Source of the DNA: Schlesneria paludicola DSM 18645
GTDB taxonomy: Bacteria > Planctomycetota > Planctomycetia > Planctomycetales > Planctomycetaceae
Direction of reading: 5' to 3'
DNA: 64,000 bases
Assembly: GCA_945862235.1 (NCBI GenBank)
Contig: CAMAYU010000002.1
Location: forward strand, 58,025 to 122,024
Part shown: positions 55,413 to 64,000 of the stretch, piece by piece
How positions within the stretch are numbered: the first letter of the stretch is position 1
Layout: each line of letters begins with the position of its first letter
Position numbers and translations under genes: made by a program
The notes under the pieces: model-generated
Databases searched by the model: none
Seen by the model: only the letters and a program-made list of their open reading frames with translations
Told to the model about the DNA's origin: nothing

Positions 55413-56780
55413 TCACGCCAACTCCATGATCGGCGTGCCGCGTGTCAGCGGGATCGGGCGGCCGCGCGGGTCGGGGAACTCTGCTTTGTGATCGATCCCC
55501 AGGTGCTGGTAGATCGTCGCGAGAATGTCATGCGGATCGAGCGGTCGCTGGCTGGGGCGAGCCGCGTGGTGATCGGTCGCTCCGATCACTTGGCCCATCG
55601 GTTTGCCGCCGCCTGAGACGAGGATCGACATCGCGCCGGGATGATGATCGCGCCCGATCTTGCCATCCTTGAATTCCAGTCGCGGCGTGCGACCGAACTC
55701 GCCCGTAACAACGATGAGGACGTTCTGATCCAGCCCGCGATCATAGATGTCTTCGATGAGCGTACTCACGACATGATCGTACTTGGGTAGCCGGGCATTC
55801 ATCGCGCCGAGCATGTCCCAGTTCACCGCGTGATCGTCCCAGTCGTAGGCTTTCGTCCCTTCGCCACTGCCGGGAATGCGAACCGAGACGAAGCCGACGC
55901 CCGCTTCAACCAGCCGCCGCGCGACGAGGACTTCGCGGCCGTAGCCGTCTCCGTATTTGTCACACAGGCGCGGATCTTCCTTCGTGAGGTCGAAGGCGTC
56001 TCGCACGCGATTCGTCGTCAGGATGTTGATGGCTCGCTGATTGAAGACATCCAACCCCGCCATCGCCCCCGTCGCATCGGCCTCGCGTTGATAGCGGTCG
56101 AAAGATTTCAGCATCGCCAACCGATCGCCCAGTCGGTGACTCTCAACCGTCAGACTGGCGTCCCGCAGGGCGAAGTTGGAAATGGGAACGCGGTACTGAG
56201 AACTCCAAAATCCTTGAGCGATGCCGGGACTGTAGTCAGGGCCGTTCAGGACCACGCCGTTGATCGCGACCGCCGCCAAGCCGCCGCGCTGTTCCGTCAG
56301 CACGCGATTTACGACGGCTCCGACCTGCGGGTAGTACGACTCGCTGCTTCCCGGCTTGAACTGGCCATAGCCACTGAGGAACCGTGCGTGGCCTTCAAAG
56401 TGATTGGCCTGATCGTGGCAGCAAGACCGGATGAGCGTGAACTTGTTCGCGAGCTTGGCCTGCTTGGGCAGATGCTCACAGATGTCGATGCCCGGCACGG
56501 CAGTCGTGATCGGCAGGAACGGACCGCGAATTTCGGTCGGTGCTTCCGGCTTGAGGTCATACGTTTCGAGCTGACTCGGCCCGCCATGCACGAACAACAG
56601 GATGACCGAAGTCTCTTTGGATGCGACCGCGCCTTGCGGACCTGCGATTGCCGACTTCGAGCGCAACCGAAGCAAATCAGGAAGAGCCAATCCGCCCAGC
56701 CCGAGCATTCCGACTCGCAACGAATCTCGCCGTGAGATCGTTCGCCGCAACCGCAGCGGATCACTGTCCCAGTGAAACAT
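55413..56780 (-). CDS. DUF1501 family exported protein
   Basis: 455 residues. Twin-arginine leader TISRRDSLRVGMLGLGGLAL; core TSVILLFVHGGPSQLETYDL, FTLIRSCCHDQANHFEGHAR, ARRLVEAGVGFVSVRIPGSG, QNVLIVVTGEFGRTPRLEFK and GRDHHPGAMSILVSGGGKPM. GGGAG precedes the ATG at 56780. It lies 41 bp downstream of another DUF1501 gene on the same strand, so the two are probably co-transcribed paralogues. Confidence 0.92.
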   Translation of the reverse strand: MFHWDSDPLRLRRTISRRDSLRVGMLGLGGLALPDLLRLRSKSAIAGPQGAVASKETSVILLFVHGGPSQLETYDLKPEAPTEIRGPFLPITTAVPGIDICEHLPKQAKLANKFTLIRSCCHDQANHFEGHARFLSGYGQFKPGSSESYYPQVGAVVNRVLTEQRGGLAAVAINGVVLNGPDYSPGIAQGFWSSQYRVPISNFALRDASLTVESHRLGDRLAMLKSFDRYQREADATGAMAGLDVFNQRAINILTTNRVRDAFDLTKEDPRLCDKYGDGYGREVLVARRLVEAGVGFVSVRIPGSGEGTKAYDWDDHAVNWDMLGAMNARLPKYDHVVSTLIEDIYDRGLDQNVLIVVTGEFGRTPRLEFKDGKIGRDHHPGAMSILVSGGGKPMGQVIGATDHHAARPSQRPLDPHDILATIYQHLGIDHKAEFPDPRGRPIPLTRGTPIMELA

Positions 56781-56821
56781 GACTCTCCCTTTGTTCCGAT
56801 TCCCGATGCGACCATGTTCAA

Positions 56822-58204
56822 CTACGCGAACAATTCGTAAACGGGCTTACCACCCTCCGTGACGATGGGAACGGGGCGGCCTTGAGGGTTGGTCCAGTGG
56901 GCGTTGAGGTCAATACCCATGAACTTGAACACTGTGGCGGCGAGGTCTTGCGGCGTGACCGGTCGTTCTTGGATGCCGTAGCCGCGTGCGTCGGTCGCAC
57001 CGATGACTTGACCGTGTTTCAGGCCACCGCCCGCGACGAGCATCGACATGCAGTTGGTCCAATGATCGCGACCGGCGGTCTTCGTCATCACGGGGCCGCG
57101 ACCGAATTCGCCGAGCATGAGGACGAGGGTCGAGTCGAGCAGTCCGCGCGATTCGAGATCGGTCACGAGCGTGTGTATGACTCGATCGACGGACGGCAGC
57201 AGCGGTTTCAACCCCTTCTCAATGCCGCCCCATTTGACTTCATCGCCGTGATGATCGAAGTAGCCCCACGCGCCGCTGACTACGACGTACGAGACGCCCG
57301 CTTCGACCAGTCGCCGCGCGAGCAGAGCCTTCTCACCGATCGAGTCGCGCCCATAGGCGTCGCGGAGTTGCGGTGATTCGGCATCAACTTGAAAGGCTTT
57401 CTCGGCTCGCCCCGATGTGACGTACTCGAACGCTTGCTGCGTGTAGCGGTCGGTGCGAGCCAGCGTTTCGCCTCGGTCGAGGTCTCGGCGGAACTTGTCG
57501 AACTGGCGGCGCAAACCATCCCGGTCTTGTAGACGGTCGAGTTGAATCCCGTCGGGCAACTTGAAACGTCCGGCCAGTTCACTCCCTTTCACGGGCGAGA
57601 ACTCGGAGCCCATCTGACCCGACTCCCACACGTCGGCCACCCAACTCTCGGCCAGTCCGACGAACGCGGGGAGGTTCGGATCGTTGCTTCCCTTGAACTT
57701 GGCCACGACCGAACCCATGGAGGGGTAGCCGTCGCCATCTTTGCCGTTGTCGCTGCGCCGCGCGAGTGGATTGCCCGCTTGAAGTGTGATCGGCGTGTGA
57801 TTGCTCGAACGGCAATCGACCGATCGGATGATGGACAATTTATCGAGGATCGATGCCTGTTTCGGCAGATGCTCACACAACTGAACGCCGGGCAGTTTGG
57901 TGTTGATCGTTCCAAACGGCCCTCGAATTTCATGGGGAGCATCGGGCTTCGGATCCCACATGTCGATGTGGCTTGGCCCGCCCGAGAGCCAGAACAGAAT
58001 GACGGACTTCTTCGCGGTGGACGGGCCTCCCGCCAATGCCGCGCCGGTCTTCAGGTCCGATTCGGCCTTCAACAGTGAAGGCAAGGACAGTCCACCGAGA
58101 CCGGCCAATCCCGTCTGCAAGAACCAGCGCCGACCACCGACTCGAATGAGATCGCTGAAGGCCGGGCGAAACGGCGAGGGATGCGAATGGTGAACTGAAG
58201 ACAT
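56822..58204 (-). CDS. DUF1501 family exported protein
   Basis: 460 residues from the ATG at 58204 (GGGAG 8 nt upstream). Leader VGGRRWFLQTGLAGLGGLSL is a twin-arginine variant. Core KKSVILFWLSGGPSHIDMWD, LSIIRSVDCRSSNHTPITLQ, ARRLVEAGVSYVVVSGAWGY, DSTLVLMLGEFGRGPVMTKT and GRDHWTNCMSMLVAGGGLKH. Closest in pattern to the 16225 copy. First gene of a two-gene DUF1501 unit. Confidence 0.92.
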   Translation of the reverse strand: MSSVHHSHPSPFRPAFSDLIRVGGRRWFLQTGLAGLGGLSLPSLLKAESDLKTGAALAGGPSTAKKSVILFWLSGGPSHIDMWDPKPDAPHEIRGPFGTINTKLPGVQLCEHLPKQASILDKLSIIRSVDCRSSNHTPITLQAGNPLARRSDNGKDGDGYPSMGSVVAKFKGSNDPNLPAFVGLAESWVADVWESGQMGSEFSPVKGSELAGRFKLPDGIQLDRLQDRDGLRRQFDKFRRDLDRGETLARTDRYTQQAFEYVTSGRAEKAFQVDAESPQLRDAYGRDSIGEKALLARRLVEAGVSYVVVSGAWGYFDHHGDEVKWGGIEKGLKPLLPSVDRVIHTLVTDLESRGLLDSTLVLMLGEFGRGPVMTKTAGRDHWTNCMSMLVAGGGLKHGQVIGATDARGYGIQERPVTPQDLAATVFKFMGIDLNAHWTNPQGRPVPIVTEGGKPVYELFA

Positions 58205-58641
58205 CGTGCAACTCCCGTGAGATGACTCGTGCAAGCCGTCCATCATGGACGGCTCCAAACAGTGTGATCTCTCATCAAGATCGGCTGTTGTCTCGAGAGT
58301 CTTCATCAGTTCACGAGTCGAGTCAAGTCGAGAGCATCCCACGAGATGATCTCGGGTGCTGTCGCTCGTTGGTGGTCACTGCAAATAGCACCGTGAAGCT
58401 CGCTGCCGGTTTTAAACGTCGTAGCTCAGGCGGCTCGCCTGTTTTTTCAACGAGAAAAGCAAGCAGGCGAGCCGCCTGAGCTACGACGTTTTTCAACGAG
58501 CTGTTAACGGTCGGACGTGTTTGAGTCGCGGGCGGCGTGGCTGGGGTCGTCAATTCACAACCTTCCGCAACGTTGATCTAGCCGGAATTGGGAACGCGGT
58601 GGATCGCCGCTCCTGATTCCCACACGAGCGATCCCACTCGT
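58205..58641. other. gap holding a long palindrome
   Basis: 437 bp with no supported gene; the palindrome at 58413-58493 is the only structure seen. Confidence 0.5.
58413..58493. repeat. palindrome (CGTCGTAGCTCAGGCGGCTC)
   Basis: AAACGTCGTAGCTCAGGCGG then CTCGCCTG pairs with CAGGCGAGCCGCCTGAGCTA then CGACGTTTTT; loop about 25 bp. The 3' flank TTTTTCAACGAGCTGTTA resembles family D ends. Confidence 0.94.
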
Positions 58642-58959
58642 TCACGGCTTGGCGCTGATGTCGCAGGTACACAGGAACTGCCCGCAGCCGGGGCAGCCGT
58701 TGCCGTACTTCTCTCGCACGGCCGCATCGAGGTCCACGCCCGCGACGTTGGCGATCGTGGCCAGCCAAGCGAGAACATCGGCGAATTCGAGGGCCAGCTC
58801 TTGTGGAGTCCCTTCGCGCAGTGCGGCGGCCAGCTCGCCGACTTCCTCCATGAGCCACATGAAGGTTCCTTCGATTCCGCGCGCCTCGTCCTTCGCCCCA
58901 TACATTTTTCGGATGAGAGATTGCAGGTCACGCAAAGTCAGCGGGGAGGATTCGGTCAA
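58642..58959 (-). CDS. MazG-like nucleotide pyrophosphohydrolase
   Basis: 105 residues from the TTG at 58959 (AAAGGA 7 nt upstream); another TTG at 59019 would add 20 residues. All-alpha NTP-PPase fold with the EExxE...ExxD metal motif: FMWLMEEVGELAAALRE and LALEFADVLAWLATIANVAG. It ends in a Cys cluster CPGCGQFLCTC that could bind zinc. It probably hydrolyses (d)NTPs to monophosphates; exact substrate unknown. Confidence 0.85.
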   Translation of the reverse strand: MTESSPLTLRDLQSLIRKMYGAKDEARGIEGTFMWLMEEVGELAAALREGTPQELALEFADVLAWLATIANVAGVDLDAAVREKYGNGCPGCGQFLCTCDISAKP

Positions 58960-59022
58960 AGTGCGGTCCTTTCGAGAGTGGTCAGTGGCGGGCGATGGGA
59001 GCTGTCGTTGCGGCGTCAAAAG

Positions 59023-59097
59023 TAACCCGCAGCGTGAGCGAGAGCGATCCCACGCGAAATATCCCGAGGCCCTGGCTCACGCTGCGGGTTGGTGTTA
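59023..59097. repeat. palindrome (TAACCCGCAGCGTGAGCGAG)
   Basis: TAACCCGCAGCGTGAGCGAG and CTCACGCTGCGGGTTGGTGT form the arms, between the divergent mazG-like and rsmE genes. Confidence 0.88.
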
Positions 59098-59232
59098 CGT
59101 ACAGTCGCTGTTCGGTGTTCATTCTCCGATTCCTCGGTATGTGTGAGCCAGTACGAGAGGATTCTTGGATCGGCTCCTGAAACCGACTCACGGCAACACA
59201 TACTTTCAGCCACAACTCACCGGAGCCTTTCC

Positions 59233-59943
59233 GTGCCCGATCGTTTTCATGCATCGCATCTGCCTGAGTCTGGTCCCTGCCTGCTCGAAGGTTCCGAGGC
59301 GCATCATCTCATGCACGTTCTTCGGATCGCTGCGGGGGAAGTCGTCGAATTGTTTGACGGCCAGGGATTGGTCGTCAGCGCGAAAGTGATGGCCGTTCGC
59401 AAACGGGATGTCGAATTGAGTGTTGTGACCGCGCGGCGCGAGGTGGCTCCCGCGCGCGAAGTGATTCTGGCGACGGCCGTTCCGAAGGGAGACCGCTTTG
59501 ATTGGTTGATCGAGAAGGCGACGGAGCTGGGCGTGACGCGGATCATTCCACTGGTCACGGCGCGCAGCAGCGTCGATCCACGTGAAGGAAAGCTCGACAA
59601 GCTGCGGCAGACGATCATTGCCGCCTGCAAACAATGTGGTCGCAATCATCTGCTCGAACTCAGTGCCGTCACCGCCTGGTCGGACTTCGTGCGAACCGAG
59701 TTCTCGAACCGGGCGGCCTTCATCGCGCATCCGTCATCCGACCCGGTGGACCTCGCGCCAGAAATCATCGACTTCAGCCGACAGCCCTCACTCCTGTTTG
59801 TGATCGGCCCCGAAGGCGGTTTCACGGACGAAGAGGTCGCACGGGCCATGAGCTGCGGCGCGAAGGGGCTTCGCTTGGGTTCGCTCGTGCTGCGCATCGA
59901 AACCGCAGCCATCGCACTCGCCGCCCTAGCAATACAGCGGTGA
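59233..59943 (+). CDS. rsmE: 16S rRNA m3U1498 methyltransferase
   Basis: 236 residues from the GTG at 59233 (CGGAG about 10 nt upstream). SPOUT-fold methyltransferase: N-terminal PUA-like part GSEAHHLMHVLRIAAGEVVE, then ILATAVPKGDRFDWLIEKAT, ELGVTRIIPLVTARSSV and the SAM knot LFVIGPEGGFTDEEVARAMS with LRLGSLVLRIETAAIAL. The longer frame includes a repeat and no RsmE sequence. Confidence 0.94.
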   Translation: MPDRFHASHLPESGPCLLEGSEAHHLMHVLRIAAGEVVELFDGQGLVVSAKVMAVRKRDVELSVVTARREVAPAREVILATAVPKGDRFDWLIEKATELGVTRIIPLVTARSSVDPREGKLDKLRQTIIAACKQCGRNHLLELSAVTAWSDFVRTEFSNRAAFIAHPSSDPVDLAPEIIDFSRQPSLLFVIGPEGGFTDEEVARAMSCGAKGLRLGSLVLRIETAAIALAALAIQR

Positions 59944-59986
59944 GGTGACCGTCGTTATCGCGCGTCTCGTCGGCGGAGCGATGGGG

Positions 59987-60901
59987 CTACAGCGACAAGA
60001 ACTCGAACGCGAGATTCGCGGCGAGAATGGACGTGATGTTCGCGTGATCGAACGGCGGCGAGACCTCGACTAGGTCGAAGCCGACCAGATTCAGGCCGCG
60101 CAGGCCGCGAACGAGTTGCAGCATTTCGTAGCTGGTCAGGCCGCCCACTTCCGGCGTCCCAGTTCCCGGCGCGAAGGCGGGATCGACGACATCAATATCG
60201 AGCGTCACGTAAGTCGGACGCGAACCGACTCGCGCCCGAACCTCTTGCAACACGTCGTCCAAGCTGCGGCGACGGAACTCATCGAGCGTGATCATCCGCG
60301 CCCCGAGAGCCAGCGCATCGGCGTAGTCTTGCGGACCGGCGGTCGGGCCGCGAATGCCCAACTGCACGTAAGCCTCCACGTCGATCAGCCCCTCTTCGAT
60401 CGCCCGCTTGAAAGGCGTGCCGTGACTGTAGGGCTGGCCGGGGTATTCGCTGTCCCAAGTGTCGGGGTGAGCATCGAAATGAATGACGGCCACCGGCCCA
60501 TGTTTCTGCGCGTGGGACCGGAGCAAGGGGAGTGAGATCGAGTGATCGCCCCCCAGCGTGAGCAGTTTCGCTCCCGCAGCGAGAACGCGACTGGCGGCCA
60601 GTTCAATCTGATGGTGTGTGGCCCGGATGTCGGGCGGCACGACATCGACATCCCCCAGATCGACGACCTTCTGACTCGTGAACGGCGCGACTTGCTGCGC
60701 GTTGTTGTAGCCCCACAACAGCAGCGACTGCTCGCGGATGGCGCGCGGGCCGAAGCGTGTCCCGCTGCGATACGACACCGATCCGTCGTAAGGAACGCCG
60801 AGAATGGCCACGTCTGCACCGACGGCATCGGTGGCAAAGGGAACTCGCCCAAACGTGGCGATCCCGGCATAAGGCTGAGCGGCGAAAATGGGTTGAGTCA
60901 T
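59987..60901 (-). CDS. speB: agmatinase/arginase-family ureohydrolase
   Basis: 304 residues from the ATG at 60901. Binuclear manganese site visible: GGDHSISLPLL, HFDAHPDTWD and TLDIDVVDPAFAPGTGTPEV. The GTGTPEVGGL pattern favours agmatinase (putrescine from agmatine), but related guanidino-hydrolases cannot be excluded. It lies 20 bp downstream of the ABC permease gene and may be co-transcribed. Start chosen by family N-terminus; weak ribosome site. Confidence 0.88.
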   Translation of the reverse strand: MTQPIFAAQPYAGIATFGRVPFATDAVGADVAILGVPYDGSVSYRSGTRFGPRAIREQSLLLWGYNNAQQVAPFTSQKVVDLGDVDVVPPDIRATHHQIELAASRVLAAGAKLLTLGGDHSISLPLLRSHAQKHGPVAVIHFDAHPDTWDSEYPGQPYSHGTPFKRAIEEGLIDVEAYVQLGIRGPTAGPQDYADALALGARMITLDEFRRRSLDDVLQEVRARVGSRPTYVTLDIDVVDPAFAPGTGTPEVGGLTSYEMLQLVRGLRGLNLVGFDLVEVSPPFDHANITSILAANLAFEFLSL

Positions 60902-60921
60902 GGTGCGGTGTCTCGATGGAG

Positions 60922-62502
60922 TTACTTCGACGCCAACTCCTGCAATCGGGCGGCGATCATCATTTGGAACACAAAGCAGACGAGGCCCATCAGAATCCAA
61001 ATGGTCGCAGTCGCGGCCAACATGCCAAAGTTCTCGCGCATCCCCTGTGGACCAGCGACGAAGAAGAGCAACTGGCCAACAGGGCAACACGTTGAGATCG
61101 GTCCCATCAGCATGATCGCCAGCGGCAATGCGCCCCATTTCACGAACAGGCTGAGTAGGGCGATCAGATGCAGGAAGATCAGCAACGACAGCACGATGCC
61201 CCACACGAACGGCTCGATCAAAAACTTCAACGCCATGTCCAAATCCGCTTCAGGAAGGAACACGCTCCCAATTGCGAGGCACAGCAGTGCGGGCAGCAGT
61301 CCCATCAGACAGCCGATGGCCTTGGAGTAACCCAGGTACGCCACGTTGTGCGGCAGCATCAATAGTGACGACAGCGTTTGCAGCCGCACTTCATCATGAA
61401 AGATGCGCGAGGCCAGAATACAGGCTTCGATGCCGACCGCCCACAACATGAGGAAGCAGTAGATCTGACCGACCTCGCCCCAGCGAATGGTCTGCGCCGT
61501 GATGCCGTCTGAGGAGTTCAAATAGACGATGAAGGCGTGCAGCACCACGTAGCCGATCAACTTCACGAGGCCGAACGAGTAGCCGCCGCCAAGAAATTGA
61601 AAGTCCTTCCACACGAGTGGCCACGACCAACAGCGACCAGGGCTAAGAAATGGAACGCGGCTGGTCGATTTCAGCACCACCCCACGCGTCGCGCCCTGCG
61701 AAGTCTGACTGTGCGCGAACGTGTTGAACGACATCCATGACAGAAGGAAGCAGATCATTCCTCCGACGGAGTTCGTGATGACCTGCCGGCTGATGATCGA
61801 ATCCTTGAAGCCCGTCTGGGTGGTCTCCAACAGTCGGTTCCAAATGGACGATTGGCCGATCCATTCCAACGCCAGCAACACGGTCCCCCGCCACGGTTGA
61901 TTCGGACTCCAACCCACATCAATCAATTCGGCGGTGACCAGCAGTGCCACATTCGGCATCAGAAAATAGAGAACAAACAGGAGCGTGGTCATCCCCGCTG
62001 CCGCACCACCGCGCTGGCAGATCGTGGACCAGACGAGAGCCACATTGGCGAGCAGAATCATGTACGCGAGCAACGCCACGTAAGCGGCCACAATCTGATA
62101 GGGCGTGACACCGCCCAACGTCACGGCCAACAGCGAGAACGGGAACTGCACAACCAGCAACATCGTGGCCTGAATCAACCGACTCGTCGATTTGCCGAGC
62201 AGGATTCCGAGCGGGTTCAACCCCGCCATTTGGAGCAGCCCGATGGTGTCCTCTTCCTTCTCTTCCGTGATCGCCGACGAGAAATAGCCGACTCCCGCGC
62301 ACGAAATGAAGAACATGTTCAGCCAGGCAATCGTCTGGAAGAACCTCAAGCCAGGCGCACCGAACATGCCACTCGTCACGGTGGCGCTAAGCAGTGCGAG
62401 ATAGATGAACGCGACGAAACACAACCGAAAAATATGGTTCCGCGTCTGCCGAGCATCCTGCCGCAACGATCGAGTCAGCAGAGCGAGCAGACCGTAGTAC
62501 AT
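60922..62502 (-). CDS. ABC-2 type transporter permease
   Basis: 526 residues with about 12 hydrophobic segments in two halves, split by a polar loop near 275-300. The motif SSAITEEKEEDTIGLLQMAG after the second helix is the ABC-2 permease signature (coupling region). Partner of the ATPase encoded upstream at 62676. It probably exports a substrate or lipid-linked product; direction and cargo are unknown. Confidence 0.88.
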   Translation of the reverse strand: MYYGLLALLTRSLRQDARQTRNHIFRLCFVAFIYLALLSATVTSGMFGAPGLRFFQTIAWLNMFFISCAGVGYFSSAITEEKEEDTIGLLQMAGLNPLGILLGKSTSRLIQATMLLVVQFPFSLLAVTLGGVTPYQIVAAYVALLAYMILLANVALVWSTICQRGGAAAGMTTLLFVLYFLMPNVALLVTAELIDVGWSPNQPWRGTVLLALEWIGQSSIWNRLLETTQTGFKDSIISRQVITNSVGGMICFLLSWMSFNTFAHSQTSQGATRGVVLKSTSRVPFLSPGRCWSWPLVWKDFQFLGGGYSFGLVKLIGYVVLHAFIVYLNSSDGITAQTIRWGEVGQIYCFLMLWAVGIEACILASRIFHDEVRLQTLSSLLMLPHNVAYLGYSKAIGCLMGLLPALLCLAIGSVFLPEADLDMALKFLIEPFVWGIVLSLLIFLHLIALLSLFVKWGALPLAIMLMGPISTCCPVGQLLFFVAGPQGMRENFGMLAATATIWILMGLVCFVFQMMIAARLQELASK

Positions 62503-62675
62503 GGGGTGGATGGTCTAGGGTGGAGGGTTGATGGTGAGGAGGAGGAGGAGTGGTGGTTGGTCGTGATGCTTGGGAATCATTCCCTTCGATCGAGAGCGGG
62601 AGAGCAACGGTCCGCAAGGTGGAAGGCATCCTGGATCTGCTGGCCCTCAACTTTCAACCCTCGACCATCAACCTT
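62503..62675. repeat. imperfect inverted repeat between ABC genes
   Basis: GGGTTGATGGTGAGG (near 62525) and CCCTCGACCATCAACC (near 62658) are roughly complementary across the 173-bp gap. Low conservation compared with other palindromes here. Confidence 0.5.
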
Positions 62676-63656
62676 CTACTTCACTCCCCGTTCCGTCAGG
62701 TCCATGAACGCCTCGTTCAAATGGCGTCGGTCTTCGGCGAAGGCGGCGATTGGGATGTTGAGGCCGATGATGGCTTGCAGCAGGCGGTTGGTGTCGAGTT
62801 GGGTTTCGTCGAACTCGATCCGGTACTCGGGGCGGGCTTCGACCGGATCGACTTTGAGAACACCGGTCAGTCCACGCAACGGTTCGCTCCAGTCCGTGGC
62901 GGTCGCGTCGTCGCCCGCCACGGTGAGACGGAATGCGGGATGCTCTTCACTGGTCAGCAGCAGCCCCGACATCGTGCCGGTGTACTTGACCTTGCCCCGG
63001 TCGATGATCGTCACCGCATCGCACAGCTCGGCCAGTTCACTCAGAATGTGCGAGCTGATGAAGATCGTTTTGCCCATGCTGCGGAGGGCCTTCAGGATTT
63101 CCATCAGCTCAATGCGGGCGCGCGGATCGAGGCCCGAAGCGGGTTCGTCCAACAGCAGCAGATCGGGATCGTTGACGAGGACGCGGGCGAGACTCGTCCG
63201 CTGCTGCATCCCGCGCGAGAGGCCACTGATGAGATCGTTCTTCCGGCCGTCCATGTCCGTCAGCGCGAGGACTTCGTCAATGACGCGCGTCCGTTGACCG
63301 AACGACAATCCGTACGCGGCGGCGAAGAAGTCGAGGTACTCGTAGACGGTCATCTGCCGGTAGGTGCTGAAGTGGTCGGGCATGAACCCGATCTTGCGAC
63401 GAACCAGTTTTTGTTCATCGACAACATCGTGACCGAAGACTTTGACGACGCCGAACTGCGGACGAAGCAGCGTGCAGATGACTTTCAGCGAGGTCGTCTT
63501 TCCGGCTCCGTTCGGCCCGACGAAACCGTGCAGCGTCTGCGGCATCACTTGAAACGTGACGTGATCGAGGGCCCGCCGCCCCTTAAACGAGTGGACGACA
63601 TCATCGACAGAAATCACCGGCTGAACCGAGCCGCTAGACTTTAATGGTGGAGTCAT
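62676..63656 (-). CDS. ABC transporter ATP-binding protein
   Basis: 326 residues. Walker A GPNGAGKTTSLK, signature LSRGMQQRTSLARVL, Walker B DLLLLDEPASGLDPRARIEL, switch His in IFISSHILSEL, then an additional C-terminal domain of about 80 residues (FRLTVAGDDATATDWSEPLR) typical of CcmA/DrrA/GldA-like exporters. First gene of the exporter unit with the permease at 60922. Confidence 0.94.
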   Translation of the reverse strand: MTPPLKSSGSVQPVISVDDVVHSFKGRRALDHVTFQVMPQTLHGFVGPNGAGKTTSLKVICTLLRPQFGVVKVFGHDVVDEQKLVRRKIGFMPDHFSTYRQMTVYEYLDFFAAAYGLSFGQRTRVIDEVLALTDMDGRKNDLISGLSRGMQQRTSLARVLVNDPDLLLLDEPASGLDPRARIELMEILKALRSMGKTIFISSHILSELAELCDAVTIIDRGKVKYTGTMSGLLLTSEEHPAFRLTVAGDDATATDWSEPLRGLTGVLKVDPVEARPEYRIEFDETQLDTNRLLQAIIGLNIPIAAFAEDRRHLNEAFMDLTERGVK

Positions 63657-63716
63657 GTTGGTCCGTGAAGTGGGAAGTAAAAGGGGTTTGGTGATGGGTG
63701 TAATGTTGGGAGAGAG

Positions 63717-63775
63717 TCATTAGTCATTAGGAGCGATCAACCGGTCGCGTTTGTCTTTCCCTAATGACTAATGAC
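63717..63775. repeat. palindrome, family H (GTCATTAGTCATTAGG)
   Basis: GTCATTAGTCATTAGGAGCG and CCCTAATGACTAATGAC around a loop of about 22 bp with an inner AACCGGT. Related to 7887-7943. Confidence 0.9.
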
Positions 63776-63839
63776 CAGTGGCGAATGACTCCCACTCAGG
63801 GTGTGTGCCGAAGACGCCACGCGCTCGGCTCAACGAAAG

Positions 63840-64000
63840 TCACTTCGCAGGCGTCTCTCGCAGTGGCACGTCGATGCAGTACAGCACCTCACCCTCCTGC
63901 TTGCCGAGCTTGGCGTTTTGGACGGTGAATTCGGGAGGCATCTTTCCATAGAGGTAGACGCGGACGATGTCGGGCGGCAATTGGACTTGCTGTGCTTCGC
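63840..64000 (-). CDS. C-terminal end of a gene running off the right edge
   Basis: One minus-strand frame from 64000 to the TGA at 63840-63842 reads EAQQVQLPPDIVRVYLYGKM, PPEFTVQNAKLGKQEGEVLY, CIDVPLRETPAK (52 residues). It looks coding but is too short to name. It is followed by a family H palindrome and the ABC ATPase gene on the same strand. Confidence 0.6.
   Translation of the reverse strand, partial: EAQQVQLPPDIVRVYLYGKMPPEFTVQNAKLGKQEGEVLYCIDVPLRETPAK

Overview
The window is chromosomal DNA from a planctomycete, most likely a member of Planctomycetales. The taxonomic markers are visible in the translated sequence: DUF1501 proteins with twin-arginine leaders, paired DUF1549/DUF1553 proteins with a cytochrome c motif, a very large PVC-type haem-binding propeller/HEAT/cytochrome protein, a BBP7-like outer-membrane barrel, and a bacterial microcompartment (BMC) operon of the Planctomycetes-Verrucomicrobia type. 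Many genes use GTG or TTG starts, and nearly every intergenic gap carries a long imperfect palindrome.

Region 1 (1-9555, all minus strand) is the BMC operon. Reading downstream from its DeoR regulator: PduL phosphotransacylase, two BMC-H shell proteins (one with a basic N-terminal tail of 100 residues), acetate kinase, a BMC-P vertex protein overlapping a small four-helix membrane protein, CoA-acylating aldehyde dehydrogenase, a second BMC-P, an unidentified protein with a cargo-type N-terminal helix, a third BMC-P, and a class II (fuculose/rhamnulose-1-phosphate type) aldolase. The inferred chemistry is aldol cleavage to lactaldehyde, then acyl-CoA, acyl phosphate and ATP. No fucose/rhamnose isomerase, kinase or lactaldehyde reductase lies inside the window.

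Region 2 (9556-35646) is mostly housekeeping: CtpA-type protease, TsaD, ribosomal protein S1, a primary-like sigma factor, a DUF1501 protein, PurD, Asd, LysA, an exported HEAT protein with a receiver-like domain that lacks its phospho-acceptor, the large haem protein, CsrA, GlgC, an ITP/XTP pyrophosphatase, a von Willebrand A membrane protein, XseA and a TIM-barrel epimerase.

Region 3 (35769-43117) is a decay zone. It holds a frameshifted caspase-fold-like protein, a pseudogene with three in-frame stops, a BlaR1/M56-WD40 sensor broken by three frameshifts, a nonsense codon and a 22-bp tandem duplication, an intact but now orphaned BlaI repressor, a truncated IS630-family transposase with a lost catalytic Asp, and a DUF1549/DUF1553 gene truncated by that element.

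Region 4 (43441-64000) returns to intact genes: a protein of unknown function, a dihydrouridine synthase, PRPP synthetase, a DUF1549/DUF1553-DUF1501 pair, AroA, the BBP7-like barrel, two adjacent DUF1501 genes, a MazG-like pyrophosphohydrolase, RsmE, an agmatinase-family ureohydrolase, an ABC-2 exporter (permease plus ATPase) and the C-terminal end of a gene that runs off the right edge.

Across the window about 25 palindromic elements (mostly 60-130 bp) fall into at least eight sequence families. One lies in frame inside a coding sequence, and one locus has elements nested inside another. All assignments come from reading the sequence; no database search was run.
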